From an uncultured Collinsella sp. (lineage in GTDB: Bacteria; Actinomycetota; Coriobacteriia; Coriobacteriales; Coriobacteriaceae), in NCBI GenBank assembly GCA_958435545.1, contig CAUBGU010000006.1, positions 1-37,307 on the forward strand: a stretch of DNA of 37,307 nucleotides, written 5' to 3'. Every line of letters begins with the position of its first letter. Position 1 is the stretch's first letter. A program made the position numbers and the translations under genes. Below are positions 8,575 through 14,919 of the stretch, one piece after another. The notes under the pieces are model-generated. The model did no database searches. It was not told the DNA's origin and worked only from the letters and a program-made list of their open reading frames with translations.

Positions 8575-9831
8575 CTAGGCGGACTTCTTCTTGCTGTCGG
8601 AGACCATCATGTAGACGGTGAGCACGACGGCGATGGCGGCGATCACAATGGCGCCGTAGAAGGACTGCTGGTAGGCGGCGCTGCCGGCCTCGGCGTGATA
8701 CAGCACGGCGGTGATGGGCTGGCTGATCCAGGTGGAAGCGGCGTAGCCCAAAAACATGATGCCGTAGTTGACGCCGATGTTGCTGGTGCCAAAGGCGCCA
8801 CCGGTGAGCGGCGGGTAGATGACGAGCAGAGCGCCAAAGCTAAAGCCGAGCAGGGCGAGCGCCACAAAGAACATGCTCTGCGTAAAGCTCATCGACATGA
8901 TGACGAGCGCGATGATGGTCACGACAAGGCTGATGAGCAGCGACTTATAGGCGCCGAGCTTGTCGATGATCTGGCCAAAGGACAGACGGCCAACCAGGTT
9001 GGCGCAGGTGTTGACGGAGACGACCACACCGCCGAGGGCGACGGCCGCGGCGCTCGTGGGGTCGGCGAAGAGCTGGACGGCGGCGATGGAGGCAACCTTG
9101 CCTACGAGCAGGGTGCCCGCGGTGGCGGCAAAGGCGAAGGTGACGATGAGGACCCAGAAGCGCGGGGTCTTGACCATCTCGCCCGGGGTGAGGTCACCGA
9201 AGGTGCCGGCATGTGCGCCACCCTTGGGGGTCTCGAAGCCCTCGGGCAGCCAACCGGCCTCGGGGGCCTTCAGGAACAGGGCGGAGGCGGCGATCGTCAC
9301 AAAGAAGATGACGCCGAGTGCCTTGAGGGCGCCAAAGATGCCCAGGCTCGGGATGAGCAGCGAGGCGAGTACCGGGGACAGCACGGCGGGACCGGCGGTC
9401 GAAGCGGCCAGGGTGATGCCGGAGGCGAGACCCTTCTTGTCGATGAACCACTTTTGGCCGGTGGTGAGCGCCGGGTTGTAGCCCAGGCCGTTGCCGACAG
9501 CGGCGACGAGCGAGAACCACAGGTAGAACTGCCACGGCTCGGTGACGGTGCCGGACATGAACCAGCCCAGGCCGTAGCACACGGCGGCGGCGATCACGAC
9601 GTTGCGCGGGCCGATCTTATCGGAGATGCGGCCGGCGAAGATACCCGTCACGGCCATGATGGTCTGAAAGACCGGGAAGGCCCAGGTAAGGGCGCTCGAC
9701 CACTCGGGGTAGACGGCGAGCAGGTTCTTGCTCACGACGGAATACAGCGCGATGGAGCTGATAAAGAACATGGTGACGCACGCGGCGGAAAGCACGACGG
9801 CGCGACCCTTGTTGGAGTTGGTGGAAGCCAT
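8575..9831 (-). CDS. MFS transporter, OFA (oxalate/formate antiporter) type
   Basis: 418 residues with about twelve hydrophobic helices. GRISDKIGPRN is the MFS loop 2-3 motif; VGNGLGYNPAL and GVNYGIMFLGYAAS are typical of the OFA family, whose known members carry small carboxylates. The second half repeats the loop motif as GRLSFGQIIDKLGAYKS. The C-terminus is short and basic. It is the middle gene of an operon with two oxidoreductases, so it likely imports, or exchanges, their substrate or product. The MFS fold is certain; the substrate class is inferred from family only. Confidence 0.9.
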   Translation of the reverse strand: MASTNSNKGRAVVLSAACVTMFFISSIALYSVVSKNLLAVYPEWSSALTWAFPVFQTIMAVTGIFAGRISDKIGPRNVVIAAAVCYGLGWFMSGTVTEPWQFYLWFSLVAAVGNGLGYNPALTTGQKWFIDKKGLASGITLAASTAGPAVLSPVLASLLIPSLGIFGALKALGVIFFVTIAASALFLKAPEAGWLPEGFETPKGGAHAGTFGDLTPGEMVKTPRFWVLIVTFAFAATAGTLLVGKVASIAAVQLFADPTSAAAVALGGVVVSVNTCANLVGRLSFGQIIDKLGAYKSLLISLVVTIIALVIMSMSFTQSMFFVALALLGFSFGALLVIYPPLTGGAFGTSNIGVNYGIMFLGYAASTWISQPITAVLYHAEAGSAAYQQSFYGAIVIAAIAVVLTVYMMVSDSKKKSA

Positions 9832-9897
9832 TGGACTCTTTCTAATCGATACGGGGGAGGAGCGGTCGTGTCCGCGGGTCCTCCCTGTCAGGTTGGT

Positions 9898-10779
9898 TTA
9901 CTGGTCGGTCGGCTTGGCGACGCCTGACTCATCGGACCAGAGCTCGACACCCCTGTTCTTAAGGTAGTTGTCGGCATAGGCGCGACGGCCGCCGGGCTTG
10001 GCGGTGAGGTCGCCCATCATGTTGGAGAAGCCGCCGTCGACCTTGATGGCGTCGCCGGTGGTAAAGTCCGAGCGCTTGGACGCCAGGAACATGACGGCGT
10101 TGGCGATATCGCTGACCTCGCCGATGCGGCGCGTGGCGATCAGACGGCTGCGGCTCTTCTCGACCTCGGGGTCGGCGTAGAAGTTGGCCGACATCGGGGT
10201 CTTGACGAAGCAGGGCTCGACGCAGTTGGAGCGGACGCCGTAGGGGCCCCACTCGGCGGCGAGCATCTTGGACATCATGTTGACGCCGGCCTTGGTGGAG
10301 CTGTACACGCCCGAGAACGTCTCGGGGGAGTGGCTGGCGACGGTCGAGATGTGCACCAGGCGACCCTGGCCGGCCTTGATCATTTCGCGACCAAAGCGCT
10401 GCGAGGTGATGAAGTAACCGGTGAGGTTGACGTTGATGACCTCGTTCCAGTCGGAGAGCGGCAGGTCCTCCATGGCGGCGAAGCGCAGGATGCCGGCGGT
10501 GTTGACGAGAACGTCGACGCAGCCGAAGTCGGCGATGGTGGCATCGACGGCGGCCTGAACCTCGGCCTCGTCGGTGGCGTTCATCTTGTAGCCCTCGGCG
10601 TGGATTCCAAACTCGGCGGCGAGGTCGGCGGCTGCGGCCTTGACCTTTTCCTCGTCCAGGTCGAGCAGGACGACGTTGGCGCCGTTGCGGGCGAACTCGC
10701 GGCAAATCGCGACGCCCATACCGCCGAGTGCGCCGGTTACGGCGCAGACATCGCCCTCGAGCTTAAGCCAATTGCTCAT
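9898..10779 (-). CDS. Short-chain dehydrogenase/reductase (SDR)
   Basis: 293 residues. The N-terminus has the cofactor motif TGALGGMGVAI, followed by VVLLDLDEEKV at the end of strand 2, where an Asp suggests NAD(H) preference. NTAG stands for the usual NNAG. The catalytic Ser-Tyr-Lys are in HISTVAS and YSSTKAG. The classical SDR body ends near 255 (KVDGGFSNMMG); a further ~38 residues form an unusual C-terminal tail. First gene of the operon, divergent from lysR. AAGGGAAGTT lies upstream of the ATG. It oxidises or reduces a hydroxyl/keto group on an unknown small molecule. Confidence 0.92.
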   Translation of the reverse strand: MSNWLKLEGDVCAVTGALGGMGVAICREFARNGANVVLLDLDEEKVKAAAADLAAEFGIHAEGYKMNATDEAEVQAAVDATIADFGCVDVLVNTAGILRFAAMEDLPLSDWNEVINVNLTGYFITSQRFGREMIKAGQGRLVHISTVASHSPETFSGVYSSTKAGVNMMSKMLAAEWGPYGVRSNCVEPCFVKTPMSANFYADPEVEKSRSRLIATRRIGEVSDIANAVMFLASKRSDFTTGDAIKVDGGFSNMMGDLTAKPGGRRAYADNYLKNRGVELWSDESGVAKPTDQ

Positions 10780-10805
10780 AGGAACTTCCCTTCTTGTGCC
10801 TCCCT

Positions 10806-10963
10806 GTGGGTCGCTCCCATTAACCGACCCACGTGGTTTTCGCAGGTTATCGTATGCTTTGCATTTGCGCAGGTGAATTGCATATTTGTTAGAATGGCGT
10901 TAACCGTAGGTTTACACTGTGCGATGCAGCTCATTCTCAATTGAGCGTGTGACCTGCGAAAAC
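10806..10963. promoter_or_regulatory. Divergent SDR-operon/lysR control region with two dyads
   Basis: Two paired elements lie here. GTGGGTCG (10806-10813) faces CGACCCAC (10825-10832) across 11 bp, a size typical of LysR-type operators, 27 bp upstream of the SDR start. GTTTTCGCAGGT (10836-10847) recurs inverted at 10952-10963, spanning most of the intergenic region; a partial GCGCAGGT lies between. This is consistent with LysR binding near both promoters. I could not assign confident -35/-10 hexamers. Confidence 0.55.
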
Positions 10964-11012
10964 AACCCCCTGTGGCACCATGCGGTCACGGGCGCGAAAA
11001 CGGGAGATTGAC

Positions 11013-11891
11013 GTGTACGATCGACGACTTGAGGCCATATCGGCCGCCGCGGAGCTGGGGAGCTTCTCGCGTGCGGCGGCAAGATTGCGCGTGTCGACCC
11101 CGGCCCTCGTCAAGCAGGTGTCGGGCTTCGAGGCCGAGTTCGGCATCACGTTGTTCGAGCGCTCGCACTCGGGCGTCAAGGTGACGCCGGCCGGCGCACT
11201 GCTGGTGGACGACGCGCGCTCGATCATGCGGCAGTCCGAGGACGCGCTGCGCCGTGCCCGACGCGCGGCGGGCGATGGTGGTGCCGTGCGCCTGGGCGTG
11301 TCAATGATGTGCCCAGGACGCCAGACGCTGTCGATGTGGTCGGGCATCCACGATCTGGAACCGTCGCTACGATTTGAGATCGTGCCGGTAAGTGACCTCT
11401 ACGACGAGCGCGAGACCGTCATGCGCAGCTTGGGCCGCGAGGTCGATGTGGTGCAGTCGAGTTTTTCTACCCCACGCTGGGGCGACGCTTGCCAAAAGCT
11501 CCACATCGTTAACGTACCGTTTTATATCGACCTGCCGCGCGCGAGCCCGCTGGCGCGCAGGAATCGCATTACGGTTGCCGACCTAGAGGGCATGCGCCTG
11601 CGCGTGCTCCGTCACGGCAACGATGCGATGGACAGCCTACGCATCGACCTTTTGGCCGACGGCGGCGTGGACGTGATCGATGTGGATAGCTTTGACTTTG
11701 CGCTCTTTAACGAGGCGGAGGAAAAGGGCGATGCGGTACTCACCTGTGGCGCATGGTCAGGGGTGCATCCGGCCTTTGTGGGCGTGCCGTTCCTGTGCGG
11801 GCGAGAGGTGCCGGTCTTTTTGCACTATCCGCTCGAGCCAACCCTCCAAGTCCAAAAATTCGTCAACGCCATGGCCCAGCTTCTCAAGTAG
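11013..11891 (+). CDS. LysR-family transcriptional regulator
   Basis: 292 residues from a GTG start at 11013, which has CGGGAG upstream and gives the standard LysR beginning (LEAISAAAELGSFSRAAARL). An ATG at 10980 would add 11 residues. The helix-turn-helix spans about 5-60, with FSRAAARLRVSTPALVKQV and LFERSHSGVKVTPAG. Residues about 90-290 are the periplasmic-binding-protein-like effector domain. Divergent to the SDR-MFS-Gfo operon with dyads between, so it most likely controls that operon in response to the substrate or a breakdown product. It is convergent with the GGDEF gene. Confidence 0.9.
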   Translation: MYDRRLEAISAAAELGSFSRAAARLRVSTPALVKQVSGFEAEFGITLFERSHSGVKVTPAGALLVDDARSIMRQSEDALRRARRAAGDGGAVRLGVSMMCPGRQTLSMWSGIHDLEPSLRFEIVPVSDLYDERETVMRSLGREVDVVQSSFSTPRWGDACQKLHIVNVPFYIDLPRASPLARRNRITVADLEGMRLRVLRHGNDAMDSLRIDLLADGGVDVIDVDSFDFALFNEAEEKGDAVLTCGAWSGVHPAFVGVPFLCGREVPVFLHYPLEPTLQVQKFVNAMAQLLK

Positions 11892-11934
11892 CCAAAAGAG
11901 CCCCGTCCCAAATTAGCTACCCTTTGCTACGGGT

Positions 11935-13026
11935 TTAGCGTTCCTCGCGTGGCAGCCCGGCTGCCTCGGCTGCCTTTACGCGGTTCTTGTCGATGTACAT
12001 GTTTTTGTCGGCCTGGGAAAAGAGTTCGCGCATGGTAGGCGGCTCGTCAAAATCACTGGAAAGCGCATAGCCCACCTCATAGCTGATGGGCATGTCGGGG
12101 TGAGCCTCGGAATACTCGTTCACGTTCGCACGAACCCGAGCGAGACAGGACTCCACGGCAGCTCGATCGGTATCCCGCAGCACCGCGATAAACTCATCGC
12201 CGCCGTCGCGACCCACAAAGCACGTCTCGGACGCCACACGCCCCAGCTGCTGGGCAAAAGAACGGATGTATTCGTCGCCTTTCTCGTGGCCGAAGTTGTT
12301 ATTGACCGTATGCAGATTGTTAAGGTCGAAGACGCACATCGCAACGGGCGCCTCCGCGGAGACAGGCTGCTCCTGCCCCAAGACCTCCTCGCACTTGTTC
12401 TTGTTGGGCAGTCCCGTGGCTTCGTCGAGATAGACTTTGCTCTGCAGTTCGCGATTGAGCGCGGCAGTTCGCACCGCGCGAACAAGTTCGACCGCAAAGG
12501 TCGCCACCAAGCCCATGATGTCGATGATCACCAAGCCCTCGAGATAGTTGAGCGCCGACGCCTTCTCCTGAGAGTAGTCCTCTGCGAGTCGCGTAGCATC
12601 GTCGCAAATGCCAAAGAACTCCTCGCTCATAGGGATGATGTCGGTGTTCTCATAGCCGACTTCGCGCACGCGGATGATCTCGGCGCAAAGCTCATCAAAA
12701 TAATTTGCAAGCTCGGTCATTTTTGCCTGATACTCATCGTCGTCGAGACGGACGAGGTTGAGGTCGTCACTTCCGTAACGCAAACCGTTGATGTATGAAT
12801 CCACGGCTTTGAGCAGGTCATCTTGAGGCTGGCCCGCATCCTCGAGCTTAACGATTCGCTGCGTGGTGCCGCGCACCAGACCGGCGTAATTGACCACGCG
12901 CGCCGTGCCCTGGATATCGGAGACGAGCAGCATAACATTGATGAAGAAGAAGATGAGAACTGCCGTGAGCGCCATCATGAGCAGGCGCACCGCCTGGCTG
13001 GCCTTCTTGGCGACAGAAGTATTCAC
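11935..13026 (-). CDS. Membrane-anchored GGDEF diguanylate cyclase
   Basis: 363 residues. A transmembrane helix lies at about 14-36 (LLMMALTAVLIFFFINVML). A mostly helical extracytoplasmic segment of ~125 residues follows, starting NYAGLVRGTTQRIVKLE, which resembles PilJ/four-helix-bundle sensors. A second helix lies near 165-185, then the GGDEF domain (DEATGLPNK to the end). The active-site loop GRDGGDEF is intact, so synthesis of c-di-GMP from GTP is expected. The RxxD inhibitory site normally five residues before GGDEF is absent (SETC there). No EAL domain is fused. A single gene; its signal is unknown. Confidence 0.9.
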   Translation of the reverse strand: MNTSVAKKASQAVRLLMMALTAVLIFFFINVMLLVSDIQGTARVVNYAGLVRGTTQRIVKLEDAGQPQDDLLKAVDSYINGLRYGSDDLNLVRLDDDEYQAKMTELANYFDELCAEIIRVREVGYENTDIIPMSEEFFGICDDATRLAEDYSQEKASALNYLEGLVIIDIMGLVATFAVELVRAVRTAALNRELQSKVYLDEATGLPNKNKCEEVLGQEQPVSAEAPVAMCVFDLNNLHTVNNNFGHEKGDEYIRSFAQQLGRVASETCFVGRDGGDEFIAVLRDTDRAAVESCLARVRANVNEYSEAHPDMPISYEVGYALSSDFDEPPTMRELFSQADKNMYIDKNRVKAAEAAGLPREER

Positions 13027-13216
13027 AAGTTCACTCCCCTAAATGACAAAAGAGCAGGTAGCACGCAGTGTGCTGAAATTCATGGGTGGTTAACTCTACC
13101 ATATGGGCCAGCAGCCTCAAACTGCAGCAGACGCTCGTCCAAATTGGCGTGACGCTTGCCTTGTTGTTCTTGACCTGGCTGCGCTATCGGACATGCTTCT
13201 GGTCTTGGATCACCAT

Positions 13217-13388
13217 GGGAAAGCTCATCCCGTTTTGTGCGTCTAGAGTGGGATGCGGCTTCCCAAAGGTGCCGTTAGGGGAAACTACATCCCGGTTTAC
13301 TCCCTTGAAATGGGATGCCGTTTCCCGGAGGGGGTCCAGCGGGAAACGGCATCCCATTCTGGGCCCGAAAAGTGGGATACGGTTTCCG
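13217..13388. repeat. Regular array of six 15-bp sites in alternating orientation
   Basis: Sites of the form GGGATGCNGTTTCCC start at 13250, 13312 and 13374, and in inverted form at 13217, 13279 and 13341. The start-to-start spacing is 33, 29, 33, 29, 33, i.e. spacers of 18, 14, 18, 14, 18 nt: a 62-bp period. Spacer sequences differ. The third and fourth pairs form perfect or near-perfect hairpins (13312-13326 with 13341-13355 is exact). The array lies upstream of the GGDEF gene and ends 35 bp before the IS element. Confidence 0.8.
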
Positions 13389-13430
13389 ACTGGCATGAAA
13401 AAAGCCCCCACAGCTCATATGAATGAACTG

Positions 13431-13462
13431 CCTCCCATTTCTTGGACATGAGAAATGGGAGG
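13431..13462 (+). promoter_or_regulatory. IS left-end hairpin masking the orfA ribosome site
   Basis: CCTCCCATTTC (13431-13441) pairs perfectly with GAAATGGGAGG (13452-13462). The GGGAGG at 13457-13462 is the Shine-Dalgarno for the ATG at 13471. Transcripts entering from outside would fold and hide it, the known way some IS elements avoid activation by read-through; the T-rich CTTTCTTT after the stem could also stop such transcripts. Confidence 0.6.
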
Positions 13463-13470
13463 CTTTCTTT

Positions 13471-13962
13471 ATGCGTGTCGACTTGAGGGTGAAGCACGAC
13501 ATCGAGGCCAGGAAGGCGGCGATCGGGCTCTTCGAGCGAGGCCACGGCTCCGAGTCGGCGGCGAAGGCGCTGTCGGTCCCGCGCGACACCGTGAGACAAT
13601 GGCTCTACGTATACCGGTCGTTCGGAAGCGAGGTGCTGCTATCCATGGACGGCAAGCAGGCCAGGTACACATACGAGCAGAAGGTCGCCGCCGCCTCGGC
13701 CGTGGTCGACGGCGGCATGAGCAAGCGGGACGCCATGGAGGCGTTCGGGGTCATGTCCCTGGCACCGCTCAAGAGATGGTGCGCGCTCTACCGCGAGGGC
13801 GGGGCCGAGGCCCTGCGCCCGAGGCCCAAGGGCCGGCCGAGCGGTTCCAAGGCGAGGCCGCGCACGCGCGAGCAGGAGCTCGAGGAGCGCTGCCGAAGGC
13901 TCGAGACCGAGGTGGCCTACCTAAAAAAATTGCGTGCCCTGGTCGAGAGGGACGGGCTCTGA
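13471..13962 (+). CDS. IS3-family transposase OrfA
   Basis: 163 residues. Two helix-turn-helix units bind the IS ends: about 10-50 (AAIGLFERGHGSESAAKALSV) and about 68-110 (VDGGMSKRDAMEAFGVMS). The linker ALRPRPKGRPS is typical of the IS150 group. A leucine-rich heptad stretch near the end (QELEERCRRLETEVAYLKKL) would mediate multimer formation. The ATG at 13471 is set by GGGAGG eight bases upstream. Alone it is a DNA-binding regulator; joined to OrfB it is the transposase. Confidence 0.9.
   Translation: MRVDLRVKHDIEARKAAIGLFERGHGSESAAKALSVPRDTVRQWLYVYRSFGSEVLLSMDGKQARYTYEQKVAAASAVVDGGMSKRDAMEAFGVMSLAPLKRWCALYREGGAEALRPRPKGRPSGSKARPRTREQELEERCRRLETEVAYLKKLRALVERDGL
13923..13929 (+). promoter_or_regulatory. 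Programmed -1 frameshift site (A7)
   Basis: Seven A's lie in the orfA frame as A-AAA-AAA (codons CTA AAA AAA TTG). Slippage by -1 puts ribosomes in the orfB frame, giving KKIACPG and onward. Position, just before the orfA stop at 13960-13962, and phase match the IS3 family mechanism for the OrfAB fusion. Confidence 0.85.
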
Positions 13963-14834
13963 CCAGGGCGAAGGTCGAGGCCGTGAGCGCCCTGCGCGAA
14001 GAGGGGCACGGGCTGGGGCGCCTGCTGGAGTGCGCCGGCCTGGCGAGGTCGAGCTACTACTACGCGCTGTCGCACCCGAAGGCTCCCACCAGGCCCGAGC
14101 TCTGGGAGGCCGCCGCCGAGATATTCTCGCGCACCGCCAACGGGTGCGGCCACAGGCAGATCGCCATGTGCCTGCGCGCCGAGCGGGGCGTGCGCATAGC
14201 CTGCAAGACCGTGCTGAAGATGATGCGTGAGATGGGCATCAGCTGCGGGATCCGCCGCGAGACCGACTACCACAGGTACAACTCGTACAGGGGCAAGGTC
14301 GGAAAGACCTTCGAGAACGTCATCGGGCGCGACTTCGCCGCCGACGGGCCGTGGGAGAAGATGGGCACCGACGTCACCGAGTTCAAGCAGCCCTGGGGCA
14401 AGGCCTACTTCGCGCCGGTCTACGACTTCGGCAGCAAGGAGATCGTCGCCTGGTCCACGTCGCTGCACCCCAACATGGCTCAGCAGCACGAGCTGCTCGA
14501 CCAGCTCGTGTCCAAGAAGCCCGAGGGCTCCAGGCCGATCCTGCACTCGGACATGGGCTGGCAGTACCAGCAGGCCGGTTGGTGCAGGCGGCTGGAGGAG
14601 GCCGGCGTGGTGCAGAGCATGTCCCGGAAGGGCAACTGCATCGACAACGGCGCGACGGAGCAGGTGTTCGGCCACATCAAGGACGAGTTCTTCCGCGGAA
14701 GGACGTGGCCGGACTTCGAGTCCTTCAAGGCGGACCTCGACGACTTCGTGGCCCATTGGAACACGAGGAGGCGCCAGGTTAAACTGAAGGGACTGACCCC
14801 GGAGGAGTTCCGGAGACAGTCCCTTGCGGCGTAG
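13926..14834 (+). CDS. IS3-family transposase OrfB (DDE catalytic part)
   Basis: About 300 residues, read after the -1 shift at 13923-13929; the coordinate given is the shift point, since no good independent start is visible (GTG at 13983 is possible). An HTH_21-like segment (FSRTANGCGHRQIAMCLR) precedes the rve integrase core. The catalytic triad is present: D in MGTDVTEF, D in HSDMGWQYQ, and E in FGHIKDEFF seven residues after the NGATEQ segment. The end (FVAHWNTRRRQVKLKGLTP EEF) is the standard family C-terminus. Full length, no damage. Confidence 0.92.
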   Translation, partial: KIACPGREGRALTRAKVEAVSALREEGHGLGRLLECAGLARSSYYYALSHPKAPTRPELWEAAAEIFSRTANGCGHRQIAMCLRAERGVRIACKTVLKMMREMGISCGIRRETDYHRYNSYRGKVGKTFENVIGRDFAADGPWEKMGTDVTEFKQPWGKAYFAPVYDFGSKEIVAWSTSLHPNMAQQHELLDQLVSKKPEGSRPILHSDMGWQYQQAGWCRRLEEAGVVQSMSRKGNCIDNGATEQVFGHIKDEFFRGRTWPDFESFKADLDDFVAHWNTRRRQVKLKGLTPEEFRRQSLAA

Positions 14835-14919
14835 TTCTTATTTAAGCCGTCCAAGTTTTGGGGTGCAGTTCAGAACTGCGGGGGCTTATGCGTTGCGGCG
14901 TAGTTCCGGGTTGCCAGGT

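Larger units (their letters stand above)
13424..14872 (+). mobile_element. IS3-family insertion sequence (IS150-like), 1449 bp
   Basis: Terminal inverted repeats are 13424-13447 and 14849-14872, matching at 19 of 24 positions and beginning TGAACTGC. A direct repeat GAA flanks both ends (13421-13423, 14873-14875), a 3-bp target duplication as usual for the family. Two overlapping frames, orfA and orfB, are linked by an A7 slippery run. The element is complete with no stop or frameshift damage, so it may be active. The target was the loop of a transcription terminator. Confidence 0.93.
13398..14887 (-). terminator. Terminator of the ABC-exporter operon, split by the IS
   Basis: CTGCGGGGGCTT (14876-14887) and AAGCCCCCACAG (13402-13413) pair with one mismatch, and six A's at 13398-13403 supply a minus-strand T-run. 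With the IS and one copy of its GAA duplication removed, this is a compact hairpin with a 10-nt loop, just past the stop of the exporter gene at 14920. The IS separates the arms by about 1.46 kb, so termination of that operon is probably lost or changed. Confidence 0.75.

Noticed and set aside
6961..9927. Very long plus-strand open frame (988 codons)
   Set aside because: It runs antisense through tex, the Gfo/Idh gene and the MFS gene. The product is His/Gly/Asp-rich without motifs, as expected for the reverse frame of GC-rich genes.
13217..13388. CRISPR array
   Set aside because: Repeats are only 15 bp, alternate in orientation, and spacers are 14 and 18 nt. No cas genes are present.
13184..13599. 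Several open frames over the repeat array
   Set aside because: They arise from palindromic repeats and the reverse strand of orfA; peptides are repeats of the same motif.
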